This document shows positions 32,001 through 40,876 of a DNA stretch of 40,876 nucleotides, piece by piece. Numbering within the stretch: the stretch's first letter is position 1; each line of letters begins with the position of its first letter. The notes below the pieces were generated by a model. It was not told where the DNA came from. It worked only from the letters and a program-made list of their open reading frames with translations, and did no database searches. The translations under genes and the position numbers were made by a program. The stretch comes from Gnetum montanum (Eukaryota > Streptophyta > Gnetopsida > Gnetales > Gnetaceae), in the NCBI GenBank assembly GCA_015680685.1, contig MNCI01035176.1, forward strand, positions 406,900 through 447,775, written 5' to 3'.

Positions 32001-32751
32001 TGATGAGCAGCGATATCGTGTACGCGATATCGTGTCCTGCCTCATCTTCTATAAATAAGAGGCAGCTTCCCTTGTTCAAGATAGTTAGACTTAGACCCTT
32101 AGCCAAACTCTTGCAGTTTTACCATTCCAGAGTTAGAATAATTCCTGTGTGCCTGTAGTAGGAGTCATAGAGTGAACAGATCTTTATTCGAGCTATTTGT
32201 GCCTGAGCACAAATTTGTGTATGGCAATAAAGATGAACTTTATGATAAACCTTGCAGCATACAAATTAAGCTAAATAGTAATTAATTATTGCTGAATGTT
32301 TAAATGCTTTCCTAGTTAATTAATCTCTCTCTAAACCTTTGACTCTCTTAGTTAAATACACTGAGTACGACCCAGTAACGATTAGTGTTTGGTAATCCCA
32401 GCAGCGTTACACTAGTTCAAGATGTGTGCAGCAAGTGGGAACGGATATTGGTGTTAAGAATAGTTAGAACTTAGTTAGTGAACAGTTAAATTAAAGGTAG
32501 TCACTTAGTTCTCTTTACCTTCCCCTATTAGCGTAAGACATTAAAAAGATAGAAGTTATAAAAATCATATACCTCAAGCTTACTTAACCATACAACCGTG
32601 ACAATACAAGTAAGTTTGGGAAGACAATGATTGATTAACCTTGAGTGTTCCATTAAGGTGCGTAAGCACTTAGTCCTTGGAGTTTGACTAGATCACGTGT
32701 GAAACACTCGTATTCGTATGGTTGAGTGTAGGGGTACCTCGCCACTCATTA
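32001..32751 (+). repeat. 5' LTR of element F (751 bp)
   Basis: It starts TGATGAGCAG and ends GCCACTCATTA (CA worn to TA). The TATA box is at 32050-32057. Directly upstream, GCGATATCGTGT occurs twice without mismatch (32010-32021 and 32024-32035), a compact U3. R/U5 has GTGTTTGGTAATCCCAGCAG near 32386. It is the shortest LTR here, mainly because U3 is short. Confidence 0.85.
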
Positions 32752-32752
32752 T

Positions 32753-32770
32753 TGGCGCCATTGCTGGGGA
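32753..32770 (+). other. Primer binding site of element F
   Basis: TGGCGCCATTGCTGGGGA matches 16 of 18 bases of the tRNA-Asp-type site, the best in the window; both differences are transitions. It starts two bases after the LTR end. Confidence 0.85.
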
Positions 32771-32866
32771 CTTAGTTGTTTGTGCGCTACGTAGAACATA
32801 GGGAATCATTCATATCGTTGGGATGCTAGAATGAACCCTTAGGGTTAATCAAGGAAAGATAAGACA

Positions 32867-33763
32867 ATGGTAAATCGCACATCGAATAAGACGAAAATTT
32901 CTTCTTCTTTGCACAAGAGCACTTCACCGCCCAGGACTAACACAAGAGACAATCGGCAACATAACACACGAAACCAAGATCCGCCAGTTCCTCAATAGTT
33001 TCATGTGGTATAGACTCATCACGTTGAGTATGTAGCCGACGTTACCTTTATTCTCCGTCAAGATGAACAATTGCATTGAAGAAACTTAGAAGGTAACATC
33101 GTGTTGCCTCCAGACCGATCAGTCCCCAACATGCTTCTTCGTGCTCTCTCACGAATAGGCATGTCATTTTTGTACGTAGAATATGTTGCATGCGATCATA
33201 ACACAAGGGAATACCATCCCACATAAGCGCAATGTCAAAGGGACTTGCAACAGGAGAGATATCATACATCCTCTAAGTGTAAATGGTCCCATAACGCTCC
33301 TCATGTCTTGAGCGAAATTGAGGGTGGTGGACCTACTTCAACAGGTTCCCCACCAAACAATGTTCCTCCTCCTAACAATGGTCAGGAGGTGGTGAATCAG
33401 AACCTACACTCCACAACTCACAACCCTGGTTCTGATACCCACAAACATGAAGTGTTCAAAGAAGGAACACAAGCACATGATAAGGGCAGACGTTCTGATC
33501 GTGATCACGATCGTGGCCGAGACCACCGAAGAGAAGGTATAAAACACCATCATGGCAATGGTTCTCCTTCTTCTTCACCTTCATTGTCACATTCACCCTC
33601 TCCTTCAGTATCTGGCTGCAGTCATAAGGAAACCAACCGTGAGGATAAAGGTAAACAAAGTGAAAAACATCAATGAGACAATCAAGAATGAGGACAAGGG
33701 CACTCTAAGAAATCAAGGCATGGAAGAAGGGAGAGTAGGGAACTGCGTAGACACCATAGACGC
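32867..33763 (+). pseudogene. gag of element F, 5' part
   Basis: ATG at 32867 is the first start after the leader; an upstream ATG at 32831 closes within three codons. One frame runs to 33763 with stops at 32996 (TAG), 33011 (TAG), 33077 (TGA), 33224 (TAA), 33674 (TGA) and 33689 (TGA). Each is one C-to-T change from Gln or Arg, and no frameshift is needed. The N terminus is Thr/Ser/Asn/Arg-rich. EYVADVTFILRQDE (about 33025) matches A. The C-terminal part is Asp/His/Arg- and Ser/Pro-rich. The frame ends on a codon boundary at the B insertion. Confidence 0.85.
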
Positions 33764-34653
33764 TGATGAGTGGCGAGGTACCTCTACACTCAACCATATG
33801 AATACAAGCGTTCATGCACGATCCGATCGAACTCCGTGGACAGGCTAGTTGTGGTATCTGAATAGTTACACGTTGATCACAGTTTGTTGTCTTCCCACTT
33901 GGACTAGTATTTTCTTTGTCACATATGGTTTAGTCCAGAGTGAGACGTATGATGTGATCCTAAATTAGTGCTACTCCTAGAGATAATGGAAAATAATCTT
34001 GATTAAACTAATGAGTAATAGGAATTGAGTCTAAGCTAGCCTAAGTGCGATGAACATCTGTTCATTAATCATCCGTACACATCTTGGACCTCGTGCATGA
34101 CTACTACTAGGATTACCAAGCATAGATCCTAGGTACGCTACTGGGTTACCAAGTAGTCACACTTAAATGCTCATGATTAAGTCGTACTCATTTTGCATTT
34201 AACAACAAGAATAGTAAATGACGATAAAGAAATATTAACTAAGAAAACAATAAATAACAATAACAATTAACAATAATAATTAAACAATTAAAACTAAGTG
34301 AATGTTGCAATGATGAAGTAATCTCGATCTTTATTTTCGGTCATGTGTGTGTCCAAGTACGTCACACTTGAATAAAGGTGTCGTACAATTACAAGCATCA
34401 CACTACGGGCATGCACTAGGAAAATATTCTAACTCCTATGGGAACAAAATGCAAGGGCTTTGCTACAACTACTCCAAAGATTCCTAAATGAGGTAGAAGG
34501 CCCTCTTATTTGTAGGTCAGGATAGGCAGCTGCGTAAACGGGGCCACGTCGACGTAGGAAGGCTACGTCGACAGGCCCGCATCGATGTGGCTGCATATAC
34601 GAGGCCCCGTATACACAACCTAGTTGAAGCATTGACTATATAGCGCTTCATCA
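33764..34653 (-). repeat. 3' LTR of element B (890 bp)
   Basis: On the minus strand it starts TGATGAAGCG at 34653 and ends ACTCATCA at 33764. It aligns along its length with 38689-39564; by eye roughly nine in ten bases agree and nearly all differences are transitions. U3 holds a perfect inverted repeat, GTCGACGTAG (34548-34557) and CTACGTCGAC (34563-34572), absent from the 5' LTR. The TATA box is worn here (TTATTTGTAG). Confidence 0.9.
34548..34572. repeat. U3 inverted repeat in the 3' LTR of B
   Basis: Ten-base arms GTCGACGTAG and CTACGTCGAC are separated by GAAGG. The 5' LTR has a single ACGTTGAC here (about 39477-39484), so about 19 bases between two ACGTCGAC repeats were gained in one LTR or lost in the other. 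Confidence 0.85.
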
Positions 34654-34663
34654 TACCCCCACG
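34654..34663 (-). other. 3' polypurine tract of element B
   Basis: The minus strand reads CAATCGTGGGGGTA directly before the LTR start TGATGAAG. Position and composition are as expected for the plus-strand primer. Confidence 0.8.
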
Positions 34664-34825
34664 ATTGAGTAAAAGCTCATCCTCAAGTTAAAGAAAGTGA
34701 GGAACAAGCTCAATTGAATACACAGTGGATAGGTATGGGATTATTGACTAACTAGAAATTTATTCATGCCATAGTGGATATGAAAAAATTGGGACACATA
34801 CACAAAATGACAAAATTTGTGGAAC

Positions 34826-35266
34826 TCATGGGGTTCCCAATAGTGGTGGCTCCTCCATGGATGCCTTTCCTTTGTTCTAGGTGCCAGGCTTCTGAGATTG
34901 ATACCATTGAAGAAGTGCCTGACATTTCTTTTTCTTCCATCCACGGATTATGAGCCATCCATACTGATGTTCCAATTTTTGATGGAGTTGGCACTTTCCA
35001 TGGATATATTAGCTATAGAAATAATTGATTGGCCTTGACATGCCATGCCATAGATAGCCATCGTTCCTCTTCATAGGCTTGGACCCCGACCTCTCCACCT
35101 TTTGCTTGGCCAGCTTGTGTAGCGATAGGAGGTCCCTGATGGATGCTGAATGATTATGCCTCCTACTCTACATGTTCTGCATGAGGTCCTTGGCCACTGC
35201 CTTACCCCCCAGGTCGTTCGGTTGCACCTTGAGAAGGTCCTCCTTGTTGTCTCATTTTAGGACCAT
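34826..35266 (-). pseudogene. Shortened ORF2 of element B
   Basis: ATGGTCC at 35266 and the following GGPSQGATERPGG, then EA-SFSIHQ, align with the N-terminal part of E ORF2 (GGPSQPRSKRPRG, EAQSFSIHQ). The end LLQWYQSQKPGT then SMEEPPLLG aligns with the last 40 residues of E and D. The globular part and most of the coiled-coil part are missing, so the ORF is about 440 bp instead of about 2.7 kb. The two ends lie in different frames, so indels occurred. B therefore keeps both termini of ORF2 without its body. Confidence 0.6.
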
Positions 35267-35292
35267 CTATAATCACACAAAGATCAATTGTT
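35267..35292 (-). promoter_or_regulatory. Candidate 3' splice site before ORF2 (element B)
   Basis: The minus strand reads TTGATCTTTGTGTGATTATAG and then ATGGTCC. Sequence and position are the same as in C and E. Confidence 0.45.
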
Positions 35293-35529
35293 AGTTAGGT
35301 GATTTGAAAAGAGTTCAATGATTTCATATCTTACTCATTGCCTTTAATAAATGTTGAATTCTTTACTTAGTGTGATTTTAGAGTTGGAAATTTTTCAAGG
35401 AAGTTGCCCTAAAAGTTTAATGTTGGACCTAGTTTTGAGGAACGTTTGATAAAATGATGACAAAGGAAAGAATAGATTTGGCAATGAAGTACTCAGAGGG
35501 TATAAGATGATGTGCTGGTGTGCAACAAG

Positions 35530-35690
35530 TACAAATTACAAAAGTCACGCAACTGGGTGCTCCCCAATGCAGGTTCCAACCTATAATGCCCTTGCGTAAC
35601 CACACCTTAAAATGTCTGTAGGCACTAGAAGGGTTAAATGTAATCTATGCCGATGCAACAAAACACACACATGTTAATACCACCATGATG
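35530..35690 (-). other. Conserved non-coding block (element B)
   Basis: The minus-strand match to element C 29690-29850 includes TTAACATGTGTGTGTTTTGT, TTTAACCCTTCTAGTGCCTA, GGTGTGGTTACGCAAGGGCA and GCACCCAGTTGCGTGACTTT. It is more similar than the DNA on either side. About 270 bp separate it from the ORF2 start. Confidence 0.65.
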
Positions 35691-36439
35691 AGGTATGAAT
35701 TCAATGCTATACAAGACATGAGTCAAAAATACATGAATGGCAATATGGAATGAATCGAAGAAGGGATTACGGAGATTGGGACGTGAGGTAACTGACTCAT
35801 GGCACAATGAATCCTATGTGTAGGGCATGATTAATGTGTCATTAGCCCGTCGTTCCAAAATCAAGACCAAGTCCATTCCTCTGATCAGTGACATCGCATC
35901 ATTTCATCCAATGATGGACAACCATAAGAGCACCATGACAGCAAGGCATACAATCACTTGGCGTTTTGTGCAAGGGAAGAGTGACTTGGAATTTCTTTAC
36001 GGCATACTTTTTGTTTGGCCACTTTGGCACACTTTCTTCTCCCTCTCTTCTCTCATTTTTTTTATTTTTATTTTTCTTATTGGGTGCCTGTAATACTCTT
36101 ACTCCCATTTTTCGTTAGATCTACAAGGATCTTAGTACAACCAAGCTACATGATAGCACCTACAGATGTCACCAAAGAGAATCCACAAGTCCCCTTGATG
36201 TCACACCCTAATCATTCCCTCTTAGTCCATCCTTCTTCGCTCTGGGCATCATGAGCACAAAATTACTTTAAGTTTTAATGATGTCAAGAATATCATCGTA
36301 CCAAGAGTAGAACCTCTTATTAATAGAATGGTTGGGTGGATGTGATGGGATCTCTGTTCAAATAATTAATCATCAGAGACTTGATAGCATAAAATAACAC
36401 CTCAACCAATGAGCCAGATGAGTTTTTTATTCATGGATG

Positions 36440-36606
36440 AGATTACTTATAAAAAACATAAAAGGACAAAAACATAAAAAGATAAAAAAGATAAAACAAG
36501 AAATTTGAAAAATTGAAAAACTAGAAAATAAAAAGTTGTAAAATTAAAGGAAATGAAAAGTATTTATTAATCCTGCTTGTTATTTAGAATGGGGGATATC
36601 CCCCAT
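36440..36606 (-). other. 18-bp palindrome at the gag stop, then T-rich tract (element B)
   Basis: ATGGGGGATATCCCCCAT (36589-36606) is a perfect palindrome that encodes the last residues of gag (GGYPPF) and overlaps the stop region. Below it the sense strand is T-rich for about 150 bases (ACAACTTTTTATTTTC and similar), as in A and C. Confidence 0.7.
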
Positions 36607-38566
36607 AACTAAACAATTGAGGACGATAAGGATTAATAAATGAAAGATGAGGATCCTTGCATGTTGGAAGTATTCGGACTTGGCCATACTTACCCCATCG
36701 AGGTTCACACATTTGATTATAATGGGCATACTGGGAAAATTTATACGATGTAGTTTCCAGATAACGAGTTGACCCACTATGATATTTGGGACCGTTAGAT
36801 GGTATGCAAGGATTGGGTTGTCGCTCTCCATTCTTGTGTTCATTGGGTCGTATTGTTGTTGGATTGTGAGTTGGTGGCCTTGACGAAGTTACATGAGGCA
36901 TTGGATTCGAAGATAAGGGTGCACCACAGTGTGGGACTTGTGCTGAGTTGGAGGATGCAGTGGCCTTAGAATTGCGTTGTCCCTTCTTACAGTCATTTTT
37001 AAAGAAGGGACGCTTTGGATGTCGAGGAGGCTTTTCACTGCTATTGGAAGTAGCAGCACAAGTAGCATTCATGGGTTGTTGTTGTGGTGCAAACACCTTA
37101 GGAACATTTGGTGGTGCTCTAGAAGGAGGGAAAAAATGAGAATGTTGAAATTTAGGAGGTATATAAGGTGCACAAGGTGGTGGTTATGTTGAAGGTATGG
37201 GCTGATAGTATTGAGGAGAATGGTACTGTGGTGAGATAAAGTGTGTTGGCCCAGTTGGAGAAACAAGATGTTGAACTTGATAAGCATTTGTATTTGGATG
37301 ATATGAAGGATGTCTCCAATTTGGTGGTGGTCTCCCCCACGACTGAGATTGTTGCCACTATGATCGAACATAGTATCTCTGTACGAACTCTGGATGTAAC
37401 GTGTTTCCCTAATGCTCATGTAAATGTGACAAGATTGGGCATTGGCCCTTGGGGTGATCATATAGGCATATGTTACATTCATACATATGATTGGTAGTTG
37501 AACTCTTATTTTCTTTATCCCTTCTTTCCGATTGTCTAATGTTTTGTCCTGTTTCTTGGGTTGTCACAACTCTATCTCCAATAATATTGATATATTCTCC
37601 ACACTTTTGATACGTCCATTCCAACATCTTATTGATCTTTTCCTCGACTTCTTCTAACGATTGTTGTATTGGAAAAGATGATTCTTTCTCCTTGTGATAG
37701 GTTGATTTCTCCTTTTTATGATTATGGACCTTTGTTAAGTTGAGATTTTGGTCCCGTTGATGTTTTTCAACACTCTCCCATCTGGTCAATTCTCCTTATT
37801 CTTTTGCTACATGCTTAATAAGCTCTTGGACTTGATGGGTTCATAGTTCATATAGTTGACCTTGGGCATACATTCTTAAGATCTCTCTTATTTCATTATG
37901 TAGCCCATCAATGATATGGTACATTAGCCTTTCCTTGGAAAACCCATGGCCTGGACAGTTGTTTAACAGTGCATGATATCTTTCTAAGGCCATGTCCAAG
38001 GGTTCATGTTTTGCTTATTTCCACTCTTGGATTTATTTCCTCAAGGCTAACACTCTTGCGTAGGTTTGATATTTTTCGTTAAAGACTTTTACCATTGTTG
38101 ACCAACGTCGTATTGAATTTGGTTTTAACAATCTATACCATACTTTTGCTTGGTCAATGAGTGTCATAGAAAAGAGCTTGCATTTTTGCCAACCGTTATC
38201 AATGTTATTCCATGTGCAAGCATCGTAGAAGGCTTGTAAATGTTGATATGGGTCTAAGTCATAGCCTCCTGAAAAAGTAGGGAAGTTGTTTAAATCGAGC
38301 TTGGGTAGGCGGCTCTCTTTACGATGCCTACGTGAGATTCGAATAGCCTCTTGTATTTGCATTAAGCTTGTAGTGGTTAGTAGGGGTTCATCATCATTGG
38401 GTAAGTTAGGCTTTCATGTGTTGGGATGACGTTGCTTTCATTCATGTTTATAAGAAACCCCCACTTCATGTTGTGTACTCCAATCTTCATCGTCATATAG
38501 TTTGTTGGTTCTCCAATGAACTTCCTCACTAAGTGTGGCATTATTGTAATCTTGTAGGAGAGGCAT
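36584..38566 (-). pseudogene. gag of element B, one 660-codon frame with point-mutation stops
   Basis: ATG at 38566 and the terminal stop at 36584 are 661 codons apart. The open segments 38362-38033, 37789-37409 and 37096-36584 all fall in this frame, so there is no net frameshift. In order: an acidic N terminus, the gag domain (LDLNNFPTFSGGYDLDPYQH near 38305, AKVWYRLLKPNSIRRWSTMV, FNEKYQTYARV), a Lys/Glu/Gln-rich stretch with LEEVEEKINKMLEW, the zinc knuckle CNICLYDHPKGQC (about 37464-37426), and a Pro/His/Tyr/Ser-rich tail with a basic RHPKRPFFKNDCKKGQR segment (about 37020-36970). The in-frame stops are mostly TGA for CGA or TAA for CAA. This is the best-kept coding region in the window. 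Confidence 0.88.
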
Positions 38567-38669
38567 TGTTGTGTGTGAATTTTTATAATTATTTCTTTCT
38601 GAAAAGATATATCATTAAGTCCTTTACAACGACCTTGTATGATATAACTAATCTAGATAACTAGCACCG

Positions 38670-38687
38670 TCCTTGGCAATGGCACCA
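38670..38687 (-). other. Primer binding site of element B
   Basis: On the minus strand TGGTGCCATTGCCAAGGA starts two bases after the LTR end and matches 14 of 18 bases of the tRNA-Asp-type site. The AAGGA end is shared only with C. Confidence 0.8.
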
Positions 38688-38688
38688 A

Positions 38689-39564
38689 TGATGAGCGGCG
38701 AGGCACCCCTACACTCAACCATACGAATACGAGCATTCACGCACGATCCAGTTGAACTCCATAGATAGGCTAGTTGTGGTATCTAGATAGTTACATGTTG
38801 ATCGCAGTTCGCTATCTTTCCACCTGGACTAGTATTTGCTTTGTCACGTATGGTTTAGTCTAGAGTGAGGCGTATGATGTGATGTGATCCTAAATTAGTG
38901 CTACTCCTAGAGACAATGGAAAATAATCTTGATTAAACTAATGGGTAATAGGAATTGAGTCTAAGCTAGCCTAAGTGTGATGAGCATTCATTCATTAATC
39001 ATCCGTACACATCTTGGACCTCGTGCACAACTACTACTGGGATTACCAAGCGTAGATCCTGGGTACGCTACTGGGTTACCAAGTAGTCACACTTAAATGC
39101 TCGTGATTAAGTCATACTCATTCTGCATTTAACAACAGGAATAGTCAATGACGATAAAAAAACATTAACTAAGAAAACAATAAATAACAATAACAATTAA
39201 CAATAATAATTAAACAATTAAAACTAAGTGAATGCTGCAAGGATGAAGTAATCTTGATTTTTATTTCCGGTCATGTGCGCGTCCAAGTACGTCACACTTG
39301 AATAAAGGTGTTGTAAAATTACAAGCATCACACTGCGGGCATGCATTGGGAAAATATTCTAACTCCTATGGGAACAAAATGCAAGGGCTTCACTATGCCT
39401 ACTCTAAAGATTCCTAAATAAGACGAAAGGCCCTCTTATTTATAGGTCGGGATAGGCGGTTGCATAAATAGGGCCACGTTGACAGGCCCACATCAACGCG
39501 GCTGTGTATATGGGGCTCCGTATATGCGGCCTAGTCAACGCATCGACTATATAGCACTTCATCA
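38689..39564 (-). repeat. 5' LTR of element B (876 bp)
   Basis: On the minus strand it begins TGATGAAGTG at 39564 and ends CGCCGCTCATCA at 38689. A TATA box lies at plus 39437-39444. The AATAAA-like GGAAATAAAAATCAAGATTA near 39250 and the R/U5 signature TTGGTAACCCAGTAGCGTAC near 39070 are shared with C. The PBS on the lower-numbered side identifies it as the 5' LTR. Confidence 0.9.
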
Positions 39565-39569
39565 AACAC

Positions 39570-40247
39570 TATGAACGAGATGATCATGAAGAACCCCTAC
39601 TCACAACTAGAAGCATGCTAGATATAATGGAGGCCATAAGAGTTCCCACAAGGCACCAAAAAGATGGTAGGATCAAGAGGTTAGACATGAATAACATCCC
39701 ACGGTTTGAGGGGGGATACCACGTTGATCCTCAAAACCATTTACAAGCATTCCATGATGCATGTGCCTTGTAGAACATAGAAAACGAATGGCAAAAACTA
39801 AAGTTGTTCCCAAGGACACTAGTGAAAGAAGCTGAAAGCTGGTACCGGTCCTTAGAACCGGAATCCATTCGGAGGTGGAGTACAATGTTAGAACTATTTA
39901 ATGATAAGTACCAAACATACTCCCGAGTGTCTAACCTACGAAAGCAAATCCAAGGATGGAAGCAAGGAAATCATGAACCCTTGGATGCTGCCATGGGTCA
40001 CTATTACGCACTGTTACATCATTGCTCTGGCCATGATTATTCGCAGCAAGATCAACTACGCCATCTCATAGATGGACTTAGGCATGAAACAAGAAGAACC
40101 CTTAGGACATATGCCCAAGGAAGATGATCAGAGCTTAGGTCTCATCAAATCCATAAATTGCTAGAGCAAGTAGCAAAAGAAGAAGATGAGCTACAGAAGA
40201 GAGAAAGCATGGAAGAGTACAACCGACGTTCTTCTCCATTTCCATGA
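39570..40247 (+). pseudogene. gag of element F, 3' part (gag domain)
   Basis: It resumes in the frame left at 33763. The gag domain is well kept: RLDMNNIPRFEGGYHVD near 39680, ESWYRSLEPESIRRWSTML, LFNDKYQTYSRV and HLIDGLRHETRRTL (to about 40100). Only two stops break it before the end: TAG at 39771 (Trp in B) and TGA at 40125. A Glu/Lys-rich stretch follows (EQVAKEEDELQKRESMEEYN). At 40245 a TGA closes the frame and homology to A gag ends; the zinc knuckle is missing. Confidence 0.85.
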
Positions 40248-40676
40248 CTCTCACCCTTGGTATCCTTTGAAGCTCGAACTGACGTTTCTCCATTTAAAAA
40301 AAATTTGCTGTTTATTCCTTCAAACCTTATCACCGCCTCCTTGAGAGACTGAAAATATGCTGCGGTAGTATATCCTCTCTCCTTTTTTTTAAAAAATATA
40401 TTTTTGGACTATTGTATGTAGCAATATGATTATTCCTAGAATTCTTTGTTTTTCACACCAATATTCCATTTTGGGCCACCCCCTAAATTCCATACCAATG
40501 ATATGAAATAACGCATTCACATCCTCCTACTCTTACAATAATGTTCAAGATGAGTCTTACTATTCCATAGAATGGCCAAATGTGCCAACATTTCTGCCCC
40601 CTTAAAAGCTTAAAGAAACTTGTGCAACTAGATTTTAAAACTGAAACATACTGAAATTTTCATTGAATTTGACAAC
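40248..40676. other. Unassigned DNA between gag F and the terminal LTR
   Basis: About 430 bp that match neither the expected gag continuation (zinc knuckle) nor any LTR. It contains a TTTTTTTTAAAAAATATATTTTT tract-like AT run near 40385-40405 and no coding signature. It is probably a separate insertion or the product of a deletion that removed the rest of F. Confidence 0.5.
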
Positions 40677-40866
40677 TGATGAGTGGCGAGGTACCCCTAC
40701 ACTCAACCATACGAATACGAGCGTACATGCGCGATCCGGTCGAACTCCGCAGACTAAATGCCTTAACGCCACAAGAAACACTTGGGGTTAATCGTTCGTT
40801 GTCTTCCCAGGCTTGCTTGTAAGTGTCACGGTGTATGGTTAAGCAAGTCTGAGGTATGTGATTTTT
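40677..40866 (-). mobile_element. 3' end of a minus-strand gypsy LTR (subfamily I), cut by window edge
   Basis: TGATGAGTGGCGAGGTACCC at 40677 is the reverse complement of the family LTR end. The rest aligns with 1-296 (ACCCCAAGTGTTTC, GAAGACAACGAACG and ACTTGCTTAACCATACACC on the minus strand). No PBS lies on the left, so it is a 3' or solo LTR of a minus-strand element extending right. The left flank ACAAC (40672-40676) would be one target-duplication copy. Confidence 0.8.
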
Positions 40867-40876
40867 TTGGTATTTT

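Larger units (their letters stand above)
33764..39564 (-). mobile_element. Element B: complete 5.8-kb gag-only LTR retrotransposon
   Basis: It has two LTRs (5' 39564-38689, 3' 34653-33764), PBS at 38687-38670, one gag frame (38566-36584), palindrome plus T-rich tract, conserved block, a shortened ORF2 and a PPT beside the 3' LTR. No protease, RT, RNase H or integrase motif is present in the 4-kb interior. It would need pol from an autonomous relative, for example of A or F type. This matches the published idea of TR-GAG elements. Flanking pentamers GACGC (33759-33763) and AACAC (39565-39569) fit a decayed target duplication, and the gag frame of F resumes exactly when one copy is discounted. 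Confidence 0.9.
32001..40247 (+). mobile_element. Element F: LTR, PBS and gag, interrupted by element B
   Basis: This plus-strand element inserted in ORF2 of C. It shows an LTR (32001-32751), PBS (32753-32770), leader and gag (32867-33763, resuming 39570-40245). Element B occupies 33764-39564 inside the gag. The gag and LTR belong with A (subfamily I), not with B and C. After 40247 homology to gag ends and pol is not reached. The left target duplication should be GCAAG (31996-32000). Confidence 0.85.

Noticed and set aside
33552-33848. 98-codon plus-strand frame running from gag F into the B LTR
   Set aside because: Crosses an insertion boundary and is out of the gag frame; a chance frame.
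36584-36843. 87-codon frame overlapping the end of gag B
   Set aside because: It is in a different frame from the 660-codon gag, which aligns with C; treated as a shadow.

Overview
This window looks like intergenic, heterochromatic DNA from a land plant with a large, transposon-rich nuclear genome. I recognise no host gene in about 41 kb. The LTR elements are of Ty3/gypsy type and closest to the Athila/Tat side: a tRNA-Asp-like primer binding site, intact MPFGLCNAPATFQ and LDGYSGYNQI reverse-transcriptase blocks, and an LNYTT-EKEL-VVF-LEKFR RNase H block. A gymnosperm is plausible, given the old, nested, slowly removed elements, but the sequence does not prove it.

Layout, left to right. 1-296 is the 3' end of a plus-strand LTR lying in element A. 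A (297-9073, minus strand) is a decayed but nearly complete autonomous element with 5' LTR, PBS, gag with zinc knuckle, protease, RT-RNase H and integrase. A sits in an older plus-strand LTR (9074-9484). Then come SINE-like repeats, a solo LTR (9980-10863) with a recognisable target duplication, and a 5'-truncated LINE (11475-14330). D (about 15090-20200, minus) is a scrambled gypsy element broken by a TGTTGGAAT...ATTCCAACA solo LTR (18588-19821). E (about 21045-25293, minus) keeps its 3' end and a long extra ORF (here ORF2) carrying a 725-bp tandem duplication. E is cut by C (25294-32000, plus; LTR, PBS, gag, no pol, ORF2). C is cut by F (from 32001, plus; LTR, PBS, gag). The F gag is cut by B (33764-39564, minus), a complete 5.8-kb gag-only element with both LTRs. 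Unassigned DNA and a minus-strand LTR close the window.

The main biological theme is a set of related retroelements. Autonomous-type members (A, probably F; D is a scrambled relative) coexist with members that keep gag but lack pol (B, C) and would have to be mobilised by pol from elsewhere. The set shares a second ORF just before the 3' LTR (seen in B, C, D and E), a splice-acceptor-like sequence abutting the first ATG of that ORF, a conserved non-coding block upstream of it, and an internal purine tract/hairpin resembling a duplicate of the 3' polypurine tract. Coding frames are largely preserved; the premature stops I traced in two gag genes are nearly all one C-to-T or G-to-A transition from a Gln, Arg or Trp codon, as expected for deamination of methylated cytosine in silenced repeats.

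All alignments were made by eye. Element boundaries without a stated motif are accurate only to tens of bases.
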